DNA from: an uncultured Brevundimonas sp.
Lineage (GTDB): Bacteria > Pseudomonadota > Alphaproteobacteria > Caulobacterales > Caulobacteraceae
Length of the DNA stretch: 34,210 nt
NCBI RefSeq assembly: GCF_947305955.1
Contig: NZ_CAMZFB010000032.1
Span: 1 to 34,210, forward strand
Direction of reading: 5' to 3'
A model generated the notes under the pieces. The model saw only the letters and a program-made list of their open reading frames with translations. It ran no database searches and was not told the DNA's origin. Below are positions 24,800 through 32,027 of this stretch, in pieces (the first letter of the stretch is position 1; each line of letters opens with the position of its first letter). The position numbers were made by a program, and so were the translations under genes.

Positions 24800-26215
24800 A
24801 TGACGGATGAAAGCGGGCGCCTTGGGCTGCCCTATGTGATGGCCGGTCAGCTTCAGAAGCATGTGACGGTCAATGAGGCGATGACCCGTCTGGATGCCAT
24901 GGTGCAGATGGCGGTCATCAGTCGTTCGCTGGCCAATCCGCCAGCACAAGCCGACGTCGGTGCGCTCTATATCGTGCCGGAGGCGGGTAACCACGGCTGG
25001 ACCGAATTTGCGGGCGGTACGGTGGTGCGCCGTGAGGTCGGCGGCTGGGTCGCAGGACCTGTGACCGAAGGCATGCTGGCGGTGGTGCTGGACGAGGGCG
25101 TGACCCTTGTGAGGCTCTCGGGCCAGTGGCAGCCGCTGGGTGCGGCCTTGGGCGGTGCCCTGACGTTAGAGGCACTGGGCGTGGGGGCTGCGCCGGATGC
25201 CCAGAACCCGTTCAGCGCCCGCCTGAACAAGGCGCTGTGGGCGGCCAGACCGACCGATGACGGCGGTGACGGCGATCTGCGCTTTACCTTCAACAAACAG
25301 GGGCCTGCTGCGACAGGCTCAGTGATGTTCCAGAGCGGATGGCAGGGACGCGCCGAGATCGGCCTGATCGGTGACGACAATCTGCGTTTCAAAGTCAGCG
25401 CAGACGGCGCGCACTGGCACGAGGCCCTGAGCATCGACCGTAACAATGGCCGTGTGTGGTTCCCGTCCGGCGCAACCCGCCGCGAGACGGTGGTGCAGAC
25501 CGCATCCGGCAGCGTGACCGTGCCGTCATGGGCACGGTGGGTAGAGGCTGTCTGCGTCGGCGGCGGTGGTGCGGGCGGTCAGGGGCAGGCCGGATCGTCT
25601 TCAACCGAGCGTCACGGCGGCGGCGGTGGTGGTGCGGGCGGCATCGGCATGTCCGTCTGGCCCGTCGAACATCTGGGTGAGTTGACCATTGTTGTGGGCG
25701 CAGGCGGCGCGACGTCGGGTGCCGACGGCGGGGCCACCACAATTACCACCTATGGCAACGTCATCCTGCGCGGAGAGGGCGGCAAGGGCGGTCTGGCTGG
25801 ACAGGGGGGCCTTGGCGGCATCGGCAACCGTGGCATGTCCAGCGGCGGCAAGCCGGATGGATACGCCGCCGTCTTTTCCTCGGGTGCGGGGGGCGCAGGG
25901 GGCGGTCTGAGCGCCGCAAACGCCGCATCGTCAGGAACAGCCGGTGGTGTGGGCGATCCGTGCGGCATCGAGGCCTATTCCGGCGGCGGGTCGCAGTATG
26001 GCGGTGGCAATGGCGGGCCGTGTTCCTTGCCCAACCTTGGCTGGCTGGGCGGTGGCGGCGGCGGCGGCGGTGCCAATGCCTCGGGCGCGGGCCATGCTGG
26101 CGGCAATGCCGGATTGTATGGCGCGGGCGGCGGCGGTGGCGGCGCGGGTACCAGTTCAGGTGGCGCGGGCGGCAAGGGCTCCGCAGGCGTGGTTCGACTG
26201 ACCTATGTGGGGTGA
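24800..26215 (+). CDS. DUF2793 protein with glycine-rich C-terminal domain, phage-fibre-like
   Basis: The 471-residue protein starts at the ATG at 24800 (GGAG seven bases upstream; an in-frame ATG at 24788 lacks a site). Residues about 5-120 are a DUF2793 domain: LGLPYVMAGQLQKHVTVNEA and GALYIVPEAG are typical. DUF2793 is found in tail-tip or fibre proteins of alphaproteobacterial phages and gene-transfer agents. A middle part (about 150-230) has short beta repeats. From about 250 it is a glycine-rich domain like those of phage receptor-binding tips, beginning VTVPSWARWVEAVCVGGGG and ending AGVVRLTYVG. No signal peptide is present, as expected for a virion protein. It heads a run of tightly packed lysis-type genes. 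Confidence 0.85.
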   Translation: MTDESGRLGLPYVMAGQLQKHVTVNEAMTRLDAMVQMAVISRSLANPPAQADVGALYIVPEAGNHGWTEFAGGTVVRREVGGWVAGPVTEGMLAVVLDEGVTLVRLSGQWQPLGAALGGALTLEALGVGAAPDAQNPFSARLNKALWAARPTDDGGDGDLRFTFNKQGPAATGSVMFQSGWQGRAEIGLIGDDNLRFKVSADGAHWHEALSIDRNNGRVWFPSGATRRETVVQTASGSVTVPSWARWVEAVCVGGGGAGGQGQAGSSSTERHGGGGGGAGGIGMSVWPVEHLGELTIVVGAGGATSGADGGATTITTYGNVILRGEGGKGGLAGQGGLGGIGNRGMSSGGKPDGYAAVFSSGAGGAGGGLSAANAASSGTAGGVGDPCGIEAYSGGGSQYGGGNGGPCSLPNLGWLGGGGGGGGANASGAGHAGGNAGLYGAGGGGGGAGTSSGGAGGKGSAGVVRLTYVG

Positions 26216-26219
26216 GCCG

Positions 26220-26381
26220 ATGCCGAGACACGAGACACCGCATCCGGTTTTCGATCCGCTGGACATCGATCCCGAGGACTGGGCCACGCCCGACCATCTG
26301 ACCGAAGACGAATGCTTTGACGCCTTGGGCAGCGACTGGCGCTGCGCGTCTGTGACCATCAATCAAGGGGATGAGGAATGA
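26220..26381 (+). CDS. 53-residue acidic protein of the lysis module
   Basis: A short frame (MPRHETPHPVFDPLDID to VTINQGDEE) starts 4 bases after the fibre gene and ends in an ATGA overlap with the holin-like gene. It is rich in Asp/Glu, with two cysteines and no TM segment. I recognise no family. The tight spacing on both sides and use of the same strand support its being real and translated with its neighbours. Confidence 0.6.
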   Translation: MPRHETPHPVFDPLDIDPEDWATPDHLTEDECFDALGSDWRCASVTINQGDEE

Positions 26382-26638
26382 TTGAGACAAGCGAACGTCC
26401 CGCCGTGGATCGCGCCGAGGGGCGCTGGTTCTGGCGCAGGCTCTACGTCTATCTGGCGACGATGCTGATCTGGGTGCTGTTGCGGGACGCGGTGCGCCTG
26501 TCACCGCCGGAACAGTTGCGCCATCTGGCGGACGGCCTGATGGGGCTGATTGCCCTGATGTGCCTGTTGTATCTGGTGGCCCCCTCGGCGCAGCAGATCG
26601 TCAATCTGGCGCGTGGGCACCGTGGGGGCGATCGATGA
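26378..26638 (+). CDS. Putative holin (two-TM small membrane protein)
   Basis: The 86-residue protein has a charged N-terminus (about 20 residues), TM1 near 22-37 (LYVYLATMLIWVLL), a polar loop with SPPEQLRHLAD, TM2 near 52-70 (GLMGLIALMCLLYLVAP), and a basic C-terminus (ARGHRGGDR). The size, topology and position directly before an endolysin gene fit a class II holin, which forms membrane lesions that release or activate the endolysin. Assignment is by context and topology only. It overlaps both neighbours by ATGA. Confidence 0.65.
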   Translation: MIETSERPAVDRAEGRWFWRRLYVYLATMLIWVLLRDAVRLSPPEQLRHLADGLMGLIALMCLLYLVAPSAQQIVNLARGHRGGDR

Positions 26639-27018
26639 GCTTTCGCCTTTCTGCGCGCTCGCGCGGCAATCTGGCGGGGGTTCATCCGGCGCTGGTGGCC
26701 GTGGTCGAGCGGGCCATCGTCCTGACGGATATCGATTTCACGGTGATCGAGGGCCGAAGGAACGCCGCACGCCAGAAACTGCTAGTTGCGGCGGGAGCGA
26801 GCCAGACTTTGAACAGCCGCCACCTGACGGGCCATGCGGTCGATGTGGCGGCATGGGTGGGCGGTACGGTCCGCTGGGACTGGCCGCTTTATCCGCGCAT
26901 TGCCGAGGCCTTCAAGGCGGCGGCCAGTGAACTGGGGGTCGCCCTGGTATGGGGCGGGGACTGGCCGCGCCTGCGCGACGGGCCACATTTCGAACTATGC
27001 CGAAAGGCCTATCCATGA
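26635..27018 (+). CDS. M15-family peptidase, phage-type endolysin
   Basis: The 127-residue protein resembles L-alanyl-D-glutamate or D-Ala-D-Ala peptidases of the phage T5/Ply500 group. The zinc motif S-x-H-x-x-G-x-A-x-D is seen as SRHLTGHAVD (His63, Asp70), and the final ligand is His118 in DGPHFEL, after VWGGDW. FTVIEGRRN near residue 35 is also a family mark. It has no signal peptide, so export would need the holin. The start at 26635 is the ATGA overlap with the holin gene; the open frame extends further upstream without reason. Confidence 0.9.
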   Translation: MSFRLSARSRGNLAGVHPALVAVVERAIVLTDIDFTVIEGRRNAARQKLLVAAGASQTLNSRHLTGHAVDVAAWVGGTVRWDWPLYPRIAEAFKAAASELGVALVWGGDWPRLRDGPHFELCRKAYP

Positions 27019-27449
27019 CGGGGTGGTGGAGAGCCTTCACCTCCTTGGGATGCGCTGTCGTGCTGGTGATAGCGGTGGTGCTGGCCCTGTGGCTGGCCGA
27101 TCCATTCGGCCTTGGCCGTCGCAGATCCGAGCAGCTGGCCCGACAAGCCGAACAGACCAGACAGTCGGAACAGGCCCGCAAGGCCGAGCGCGAGGGGCAG
27201 GCCGTACTGGATCAGCGCCGTTCCGAGACCCAGCAGCGGCTGGACCAGATCACCATCGAAACCGGAAAAGCCATAGGGGAGGCGCGTGGCGATGAAAAAG
27301 GCCGGACAGCATTGGATGAAAACAGCCGTGATCGGCTGCTGCGTCATGATGACAGCCTGTGCCACGCAACGGGTGGAGCCCATTGCGCTGCCCGAGCTGG
27401 TGCTGCCGGCGGAGGTGTTTCAGCCGTGCCAGATCGCGACCCTGCCTGA
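27015..27449 (+). CDS. Putative i-spanin (Rz-like inner-membrane lysis subunit)
   Basis: The 144-residue protein starts in an ATGA overlap with the endolysin. It has a short N-terminus, one TM helix (about residues 11-29, LGCAVVLVIAVVLALWLAD), and then a Gln/Glu/Arg-rich segment with coiled-coil character (about 37-90: SEQLARQAEQTRQSEQARK). This is the layout of Rz proteins, which join an outer-membrane partner to fuse the two membranes at the end of lysis. Its last 53 residues are encoded where the lipoprotein gene overlaps in another frame, and their composition (AARAGAAGGGVSAVP) looks dictated by that gene. Confidence 0.72.
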   Translation: MTGWWRAFTSLGCAVVLVIAVVLALWLADPFGLGRRRSEQLARQAEQTRQSEQARKAEREGQAVLDQRRSETQQRLDQITIETGKAIGEARGDEKGRTALDENSRDRLLRHDDSLCHATGGAHCAARAGAAGGGVSAVPDRDPA

Positions 27450-27588
27450 TCAGCCGACCGCGGCCGATCTGGAGGAGGCCTATATGCTCAGGGGACTTCA
27501 GATATTGCGTTGCGATGCCGCCCGCGAACTGGCGGTAACCGCTCTGCACACCGAACGCCGGATGGGTCGGCAAACAGGGCGGCAATAA
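27292..27588 (+). CDS. Putative o-spanin (Rz1-like lipoprotein), overlapping the i-spanin gene
   Basis: The 98-residue protein from the ATG at 27292 (an in-frame GTG at 27286 is the alternative; GGGGAGG lies at 27275-27281) has a lipoprotein signal with lipobox MTAC, Cys23. The mature part is short, with Pro-containing segments (VEPIALPELVLPAEVF, LPDQP) and a C-terminal helix. The first 158 bases lie inside the i-spanin gene in the +1 frame. A lipoprotein frame embedded in or overlapping an Rz-like gene is the classic Rz/Rz1 arrangement. It is the last gene of the module. Confidence 0.72.
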   Translation: MKKAGQHWMKTAVIGCCVMMTACATQRVEPIALPELVLPAEVFQPCQIATLPDQPTAADLEEAYMLRGLQILRCDAARELAVTALHTERRMGRQTGRQ

Positions 27589-27639
27589 ATGACCGGCTGA
27601 TGTCGGTCTTGCCTGAAAATGGCAAATTCGGTGTCGAAA

Positions 27640-27652
27640 TATCAAGAATTAA
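27640..27652 (+). promoter_or_regulatory. Candidate IHF site upstream of the flagellin promoter
   Basis: TATCAAGAATTAA matches the IHF consensus WATCAANNNNTTR at all but one fixed position, in an AT-rich stretch 47 bases upstream of the -24 element. Caulobacter sigma-54 flagellar promoters are known to need IHF. Pattern match only. Confidence 0.35.
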
Positions 27653-27678
27653 ATATAGTAATTTCAATACCTTAAAAA

Positions 27679-27698
27679 GTTAACATAACGCTGTTAAC
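27679..27698 (+). repeat. Inverted repeat GTTAAC-N8-GTTAAC abutting the -24 element
   Basis: Two copies of the palindrome GTTAAC, 8 bases apart, end exactly at the first base of the -24 element of flagellin gene 1. The repeat is absent from the other flagellin upstream regions. It could be a regulator operator. Confidence 0.45.
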
Positions 27699-27714
27699 TG
27701 GTCCGTCGATTGCT
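27699..27714 (+). promoter_or_regulatory. Sigma-54 promoter of flagellin gene 1
   Basis: TGGTCCGTCGATTGCT fits TGGCACGNNNNTTGCW at the invariant GG and GC, with the correct 10-base spacing. It starts 91 bases before the ATG, and transcription would begin near 27725, just ahead of the leader stem-loops. Confidence 0.75.
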
Positions 27715-27726
27715 GCATTGTCCCGC

Positions 27727-27774
27727 GAGTAGAACGCTCCCGGCGCTAAAATGGCGCTGGCCATCACAAAGTGA
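27727..27774 (+). promoter_or_regulatory. Structured leader of flagellin gene 1 (three stem-loops)
   Basis: Stem A is GAGT/GCTC at 27727-27739 with loop AGAAC. Stem B is CCGGCGC/GCGCTGG at 27740-27760 with loop TAAAATG. Stem C is TCAC/GTGA at 27764-27774 with loop AAA. The same three-part layout precedes the other flagellin genes with different bases in the stems. The ribosome binding site that follows (AAGGA, 8 bases from ATG) is weaker than in the other copies. Confidence 0.65.
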
Positions 27775-27789
27775 GCAAGGACAGCCAAA

Positions 27790-28722
27790 ATGGCCAACTC
27801 GATCAACACCAACCGTGGCGCTCTCATTGCGCTGCAAAACCTCAACGCCACCAACCGTTCGCTGGAAACCACGCAAAACCGCGTGAACACCGGTATGAAG
27901 GTTGCCACGGCAAAAGATAACGGAGCCATTTTCGCTATCGCCACCTCGCAGCGTGCGGAGATGGGTGCTCAGGATGCGGTTCGTCAGTCGATCCAGCGCG
28001 GCCAGTCTATTCTGGACGTCGGTCTGGCTGCCGGTGAAACCGTTATTGAGGCCCTGACCGAGCTGAAGAGCCTGGCGGTTGCCATCCAGGATGCGCCCAA
28101 GACCTATGACAATGCTGGTGCCGTTACGGGTCTGGGGGAAAACGCCAAGAAGCTGGTTGCCGACTTTGAGGCCATGGTGAAGGAAATTCACGTGGCACTG
28201 GCCGGCGCGACCTTCGACGGCGTGAACGTGTTCAAGAAGGCCGACGCTGCGGGCATCAAGGTAACCGTGAACACTGCTGCCGCGAACAACAAGTTCGAGA
28301 TCAAGGCAGCGAACGGTGCAGCCACTGCCGACGCTCTGGCGTTTGGTAGTGCGGCCGGTACCGGCGCGGGCAAGTACGATGCGGCGACGGGCGAATGGCA
28401 GCCAAAGGACGACGCTACCTCGGGGGCAACTCCGTCGGCGTTGACCGACTATGGCGTGGATAAGGTTGAGGCGGCGATTACGTCGTTCACCGCGACCATG
28501 GCTGACCTCGGCACCAAGTCGAAGTCGCTGGGTCGTCAGATGACCTTTGTCGACAAGTTCCAGGACTCTCTGGAAACCGGCATCGGCAATCTGGTGGATG
28601 CGGACCTCGCCAAGGAAAGCGCAAAGCTGACGGCGCTGCAAACCAAGCAACAGCTGGGTGTGCAGGCTCTGAGCATTGCGAACCAGTCGAGCTCGATCGT
28701 GCTGAGCCTGTTCCGCGGTTAA
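27790..28722 (+). CDS. Flagellin, array gene 1 (subfamily A)
   Basis: Flagellin is exported by the flagellar type III apparatus and polymerises into the filament; there is no signal peptide. The protein is 310 residues, with the conserved N-terminal D0/D1 helices ([18 protein letters not shown] to about residue 130), a variable centre (about 135-240) and the C-terminal D1/D0 (KESAKLTALQTKQQLGVQ, NQSSSIVLSLFRG). It is the longest and most divergent copy: only here are SLGRQMTFVDKF, DAVRQSIQ and a 20-residue insertion with TYDNAGAVTG seen. It follows the lysis module by about 200 bases and is first in the array, with its own sigma-54 promoter and terminator. Confidence 0.96.
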   Translation: MANSINTNRGALIALQNLNATNRSLETTQNRVNTGMKVATAKDNGAIFAIATSQRAEMGAQDAVRQSIQRGQSILDVGLAAGETVIEALTELKSLAVAIQDAPKTYDNAGAVTGLGENAKKLVADFEAMVKEIHVALAGATFDGVNVFKKADAAGIKVTVNTAAANNKFEIKAANGAATADALAFGSAAGTGAGKYDAATGEWQPKDDATSGATPSALTDYGVDKVEAAITSFTATMADLGTKSKSLGRQMTFVDKFQDSLETGIGNLVDADLAKESAKLTALQTKQQLGVQALSIANQSSSIVLSLFRG

Positions 28723-28761
28723 TCCGTGGGACAGCCGGACAGTCGGCTCCGACCAGACAAA

Positions 28762-28787
28762 GGGGGCGGGATGACCGCCCCCTCTTT
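28762..28787 (+). terminator. Terminator after flagellin gene 1
   Basis: A perfect 8-bp stem GGGGGCGG / CCGCCCCC with a 5-base loop is followed by TCTTT, 39 bases after the stop codon. It separates gene 1 from the rest of the array. Confidence 0.8.
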
Positions 28788-28915
28788 CCTGCGCTGGGCA
28801 GTTTGTGCCTAGCCCGGCAAATTTTGCCGATAGTACGCGGGCCTATAGCGGCGGTGGGGCGCTATCTGCATACCTGCGATTGATAAAAATCCAATAATAT
28901 CAATGATTGGCCAAT

Positions 28916-28931
28916 CGGCCTGATTATTGCT
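28916..28931 (+). promoter_or_regulatory. Sigma-54 promoter of flagellin gene 2
   Basis: CGGCCTGATTATTGCT has GG and GC with 10 bases between and TTGCT at -12. It starts 91 bases before the ATG, exactly the distance seen for gene 1. A near-match to the IHF consensus (TATCAATGATTGG, 28898-28910) lies just upstream. Confidence 0.72.
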
Positions 28932-28943
28932 TCCTGTCTGCGT

Positions 28944-28990
28944 GAGCAAAACGCTCCCGTTGCCAAAAGGGCGACGGCGCACACGAAGTG
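28944..28990 (+). promoter_or_regulatory. Structured leader of flagellin gene 2
   Basis: Stem A is GAGC/GCTC at 28944-28956 with loop AAAAC. Stem B is CGTTGCC/GGCGACG at 28958-28976 with loop AAAAG. Stem C is reduced to CAC/GTG at 28982-28990 with loop GAA. AGGAGGCTAGA follows directly before the ATG. Confidence 0.65.
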
Positions 28991-29006
28991 AATTCAGGAG
29001 GCTAGA

Positions 29007-29873
29007 ATGGCCAATTCGGTTAACACCAACCGTGGCGCTCTCATTGCGCTGCAAAACCTCAATGCGACCAACCGTGCGCTGGAGGTGACGCAGAACCGTG
29101 TCAACACGGGTCTGAAAGTGGCTACGGCCAAGGACAACGGCGCGATCTTCGCTATCGCGACGGCGCAACGTGCTGAAATGGGCGCGCAGGACGCCGTGAA
29201 GCAGTCCATCGAGCGCGGCAAGTCGATTGTCGACGTCGCTCTGGCTGCTGGCGAGACTGTTGTCGAAGCCCTGACCGAATTGAAGAGCCTGGCTGTTGCC
29301 ATTCAGGACGCTCCGGCCGGTTCGGATACCGCCACCAAGCTCAACAACGACTTCACCGCCCTGGTATCGGAGATCCGTACGGCATTGGCCGGTGCGACCT
29401 TTGACGGCGTGAACCTGTTCAACGCGAACACTGCTGATATCGCAGTCACCACAAACACTTCCGGCGGCAAATTCACGATCAAAACCACATATACCGCAGC
29501 GGCGGGCGCGATCGCGGCCGACGGCAAGATAGACCCGACCATTGCCCCGGCGGACGCCGGTGTTACGCCTGCCAACAACTTCAACTTCGACACCCTAACG
29601 ACGCGCACCGCAGCGAATGTCGATCGTGCGATCAACAACTTCACCGCGGTCATGGCCGACCTCGGTACCAAGTCCAAGTCGCTGGACCGCCAGTTGACTT
29701 TTGTCGGTAAGTTTCAGGACTCGCTGGAAACCGGCATCGGCAATCTGGTTGACGCCGATCTGGCCAAGGAAAGCGCCCGCCTGACCGCTCTGCAAACCAA
29801 GCAGCAGCTGGGTGTGCAGGCTCTGTCCATCGCCAACCAGGCCAGCTCGATCGTCCTGAACCTGTTCCGTTAA
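29007..29873 (+). CDS. Flagellin, array gene 2 (subfamily A)
   Basis: The protein is 288 residues. It differs from the other copies by [19 protein letters not shown] and QSIERGKSIVDV, and it ends in NLFR without the final Gly of genes 1 and 3. The centre carries ITVTTNTSGG-like residues (AVTTNTSGGKFTIKTT), shared with genes 4-7, and an Ala/Pro segment, so its middle domain is closer to subfamily B while both ends are subfamily A. A 5-base-spaced GGAGG site precedes the start. The only structure after the stop codon is a weak 7-bp inverted repeat AAGAATG/CATTCTT. Confidence 0.96.
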   Translation: MANSVNTNRGALIALQNLNATNRALEVTQNRVNTGLKVATAKDNGAIFAIATAQRAEMGAQDAVKQSIERGKSIVDVALAAGETVVEALTELKSLAVAIQDAPAGSDTATKLNNDFTALVSEIRTALAGATFDGVNLFNANTADIAVTTNTSGGKFTIKTTYTAAAGAIAADGKIDPTIAPADAGVTPANNFNFDTLTTRTAANVDRAINNFTAVMADLGTKSKSLDRQLTFVGKFQDSLETGIGNLVDADLAKESARLTALQTKQQLGVQALSIANQASSIVLNLFR

Positions 29874-29962
29874 GTTCCGGGTAAGAATGTTTGTTCGCAA
29901 TGGGTAAGCATTCTTTGCCTAGTACAGTTCACCGATCTGCGTAAGCGTATCACCGATTACAC

Positions 29963-30009
29963 GAGCAAAATGCTCAGGTCGCCGAATGCGACTGCCTCAC
30001 ACAATGTGA
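29963..30009 (+). promoter_or_regulatory. Structured leader of flagellin gene 3
   Basis: Stem A is GAGCA/TGCTC at 29963-29975 with loop AAA. Stem B is GGTCGC/GCGACT at 29977-29993 with loop CGAAT. Stem C is TCACA/TGTGA at 29997-30009 with loop CAA. The box GTAAGCGT lies upstream at 29941-29948 in place of a sigma-54 -12 element; no GG is found 10 bases before its GC. Confidence 0.65.
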
Positions 30010-30025
30010 ATGTAAGGAGGCCAGA

Positions 30026-30880
30026 ATGGCCAACTCGATCAATACGAACCGCGGCGCCCTGATTGCGCTGCAGAACCTGAACGCGACCAACAAGTCGCTG
30101 GAAACCACCCAGAACCGTGTGAACACGGGGCTGAAGATTTCGACGGCCAAGGACAATGGCGCGATCTTCGCCATCGCCACGGCCCAGCGCGCCGAGATGG
30201 GCGCGCAGGACGCCGTCAAGCAATCGCTCCAGCGTGGCCAGTCGATTGTGGATGTGGCTCTGGCTGCTGGCGAAACGGTCACCGAAGCCCTGACCGAACT
30301 CAAGAGCCTGGCTGTTGCCATTCAGGACTCCGTCGAGGGATCCTCCAGCGAAACCAAGTTGATGGCTGATTTCGAAGCCATCGTGAAAGAGATCCACACC
30401 TCGCTGGCGGGTGCGACCTTTGATGGCGTGAACATCTTCAAGGCGGGCACGCTGGTCGAGGTGACGGTGAATACCGCCGCGACCAACAATAAATTCCAGC
30501 TGAAAGCTGCGGCTGATCCTGCCGCTGCGTTGTCTGTGGAGTTCGGTGGTACCGCCACACCCGCGACCGGTGCCTGGGCCGTTCCTGCCGCTGACAAGCG
30601 GGACGAATACACGCCCGCAGCCGTCGAGGCAGCCATCAACGATTTCACCAGCATTCTGGCTGACTTCGGCACCAAGTCGAAGTCGATCGAGCGCCAGCTG
30701 ACCTTTGTCGGTAAGTTCCAGGATTCTCTGGAGACCGGCATCGGCAACCTCGTTGACGCCGATCTGGCCAAGGAAAGCGCCCGCCTGACCGCTCTGCAGA
30801 CCAAGCAGCAACTGGGCGTGCAGGCACTGTCCATCGCCAACCAAGCCAGCTCGATCGTTCTGAACCTGTTCCGCGGATAG
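30026..30880 (+). CDS. Flagellin, array gene 3 (subfamily A)
   Basis: At 284 residues this is the shortest complete copy. Particular marks are NTGLKISTAKDN, SKSIERQLTFVGKF and the ending NQASSIVLNLFRG. The centre has VTVNTAATNNKFQLKAA, the same NTAA-NNKF pattern as gene 1 and unlike the NTSGG pattern of genes 2 and 4-7. The ribosome binding site is AAGGAGG. A short stem CGCCT/AGGCG (30895-30908) follows the stop codon without a T-run. Confidence 0.96.
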   Translation: MANSINTNRGALIALQNLNATNKSLETTQNRVNTGLKISTAKDNGAIFAIATAQRAEMGAQDAVKQSLQRGQSIVDVALAAGETVTEALTELKSLAVAIQDSVEGSSSETKLMADFEAIVKEIHTSLAGATFDGVNIFKAGTLVEVTVNTAATNNKFQLKAAADPAAALSVEFGGTATPATGAWAVPAADKRDEYTPAAVEAAINDFTSILADFGTKSKSIERQLTFVGKFQDSLETGIGNLVDADLAKESARLTALQTKQQLGVQALSIANQASSIVLNLFRG

Positions 30881-30894
30881 CGGCCGTTATCCGA

Positions 30895-30908
30895 CGCCTG
30901 AAAAGGCG
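30895..30908 (+). terminator. Small stem-loop after flagellin gene 3
   Basis: A perfect 5-bp stem CGCCT / AGGCG with loop GAAA lies 15 bases after the stop codon. There is no T-run, so it is more likely an mRNA 3'-end structure than a strong terminator. Confidence 0.35.
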
Positions 30909-30945
30909 CGGAAGTAGGCGTCCCAAGTACCAGTAAGCGTCTGTC

Positions 30946-30979
30946 GGGCAGAACGCCCACCCTCGCCAAAACGGCGGGG
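30946..30979 (+). promoter_or_regulatory. Structured leader of flagellin gene 4
   Basis: Stem A is GGGC/GCCC at 30946-30958 with loop AGAAC. Stem B is CCTCGCC/GGCGGGG at 30961-30979 with loop AAAAC and one T-G pair. Stem C is almost lost (AACAACGTGAAA). The box GTAAGCGT is at 30933-30940. The ribosome binding site is GGGGG rather than GGAGG. Confidence 0.6.
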
Positions 30980-31003
30980 TAACAACGTGAAATGGGGGCC
31001 AGA

Positions 31004-31888
31004 ATGGCCAACTCGATCAATACGAACAGGGGGGCATTGGTCGCGCTTCAAACCTTGAATGCGACCAACAAAGCCCTCGAGACGACCCAGAACCGCGTCA
31101 ACACGGGGATGAAGGTGTCGTCGGCCAAGGACAATGGTGCCATCTACGCCATTGCCACGGCTCAACGTGCCGAAATGGGCGCTCAGGACGCTGTCAAACA
31201 GTCGTTGCAACGCGGTCAATCGATCGTGGATGTGGCGCTGGCTGCTGGCGAAACGGTAGTGGATGCTCTGACCGAGCTGAAAAGTCTGGCTGTCGCCATT
31301 CAGGACGCTGCGGCAGGTTCGTCGTCGCTGACGAAGCTGAACAACGACTTCAGCGCAATCGTGGCCGAGATCAAGACGGCTCTGAAAGGGGCCACCTTTG
31401 ATGGTGTGAACCTGTTTGCGGCCAATCCCGATGCGGACGAACCGATCAAGGTCACGACCAATACCTCGGGCGGTACCTTTGATCTTAAGGATGCCGCGCC
31501 TGCGGCTGCGACCGGTGCCTATCTGACGACCGGCGAAGTCGATGCGACCCAAGGGGTTTATCCTGATCCCGACGATCCGGGTGAGGAAATCAGCTTTGAT
31601 CTCGACACACTGGCAGACCGCACGCCTGCCAATGTCGAGGCCGCGATCAACAACTTCACCACGATCCTTGCCGAACTCGGCACCAAGTCGAAGTCGCTGG
31701 ATCGCCAACTGTCGTTTGTCAGCAAGCTTCAGGACTCGCTGGAAACCGGTATCGGCAACCTCGTGGATGCCGATCTGGCCAAGGAAAGCGCGCGCCTGAC
31801 CGCCCTGCAGACCAAGCAACAGCTGGGCGTGCAGGCGCTGTCGATCGCCAACTCGTCCAGCAGCATTCTGCTGGGCCTGTTCCGCTAA
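31004..31888 (+). CDS. Flagellin, array gene 4 (subfamily B)
   Basis: The protein is 294 residues from the ATG at 31004; the in-frame upstream start at 30992 would add MGAR and lies in the leader. It is the first copy with the subfamily B marks [31 protein letters not shown] and the ending NSSSSILLGLFR. The centre is notably acidic (YPDPDDPGEEISFDLDTL, about residues 190-207), which no other copy has, so the exposed filament surface it gives would differ. A GC-rich stem follows the stop codon. Confidence 0.96.
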   Translation: MANSINTNRGALVALQTLNATNKALETTQNRVNTGMKVSSAKDNGAIYAIATAQRAEMGAQDAVKQSLQRGQSIVDVALAAGETVVDALTELKSLAVAIQDAAAGSSSLTKLNNDFSAIVAEIKTALKGATFDGVNLFAANPDADEPIKVTTNTSGGTFDLKDAAPAAATGAYLTTGEVDATQGVYPDPDDPGEEISFDLDTLADRTPANVEAAINNFTTILAELGTKSKSLDRQLSFVSKLQDSLETGIGNLVDADLAKESARLTALQTKQQLGVQALSIANSSSSILLGLFR

Positions 31889-31898
31889 CCCGTAGGGT

Positions 31899-31922
31899 AG
31901 GGGCGGGCCACCCGGACCGCCC
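31899..31922 (+). terminator. GC-rich stem-loop after flagellin gene 4
   Basis: A perfect 7-bp stem GGGGCGG / CCGCCCC with a 10-base loop and no T-run. Related stems occur at the same place after genes 5 and 6, so it belongs to the duplicated unit. Confidence 0.5.
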
Positions 31923-31965
31923 CGAACCCTGATCACCTCACCCGTAACAGTAAGCGTTGAGTAAT

Positions 31966-32012
31966 GGGCACAATGCCCACCCCGCCAAAAAGGCGGGCAT
32001 CACAAAATGTGA
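31966..32012 (+). promoter_or_regulatory. Structured leader of flagellin gene 5
   Basis: Stem A is GGGCA/TGCCC at 31966-31978 with loop CAA. Stem B is CCCGCC/GGCGGG at 31981-31997 with loop AAAAA. Stem C is TCACA/TGTGA at 32000-32012 with loop AAA. All three are perfect. The box GTAAGCGTTGAG is at 31950-31961. Confidence 0.7.
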
Positions 32013-32027
32013 ATTTCGGAGGCTAGA

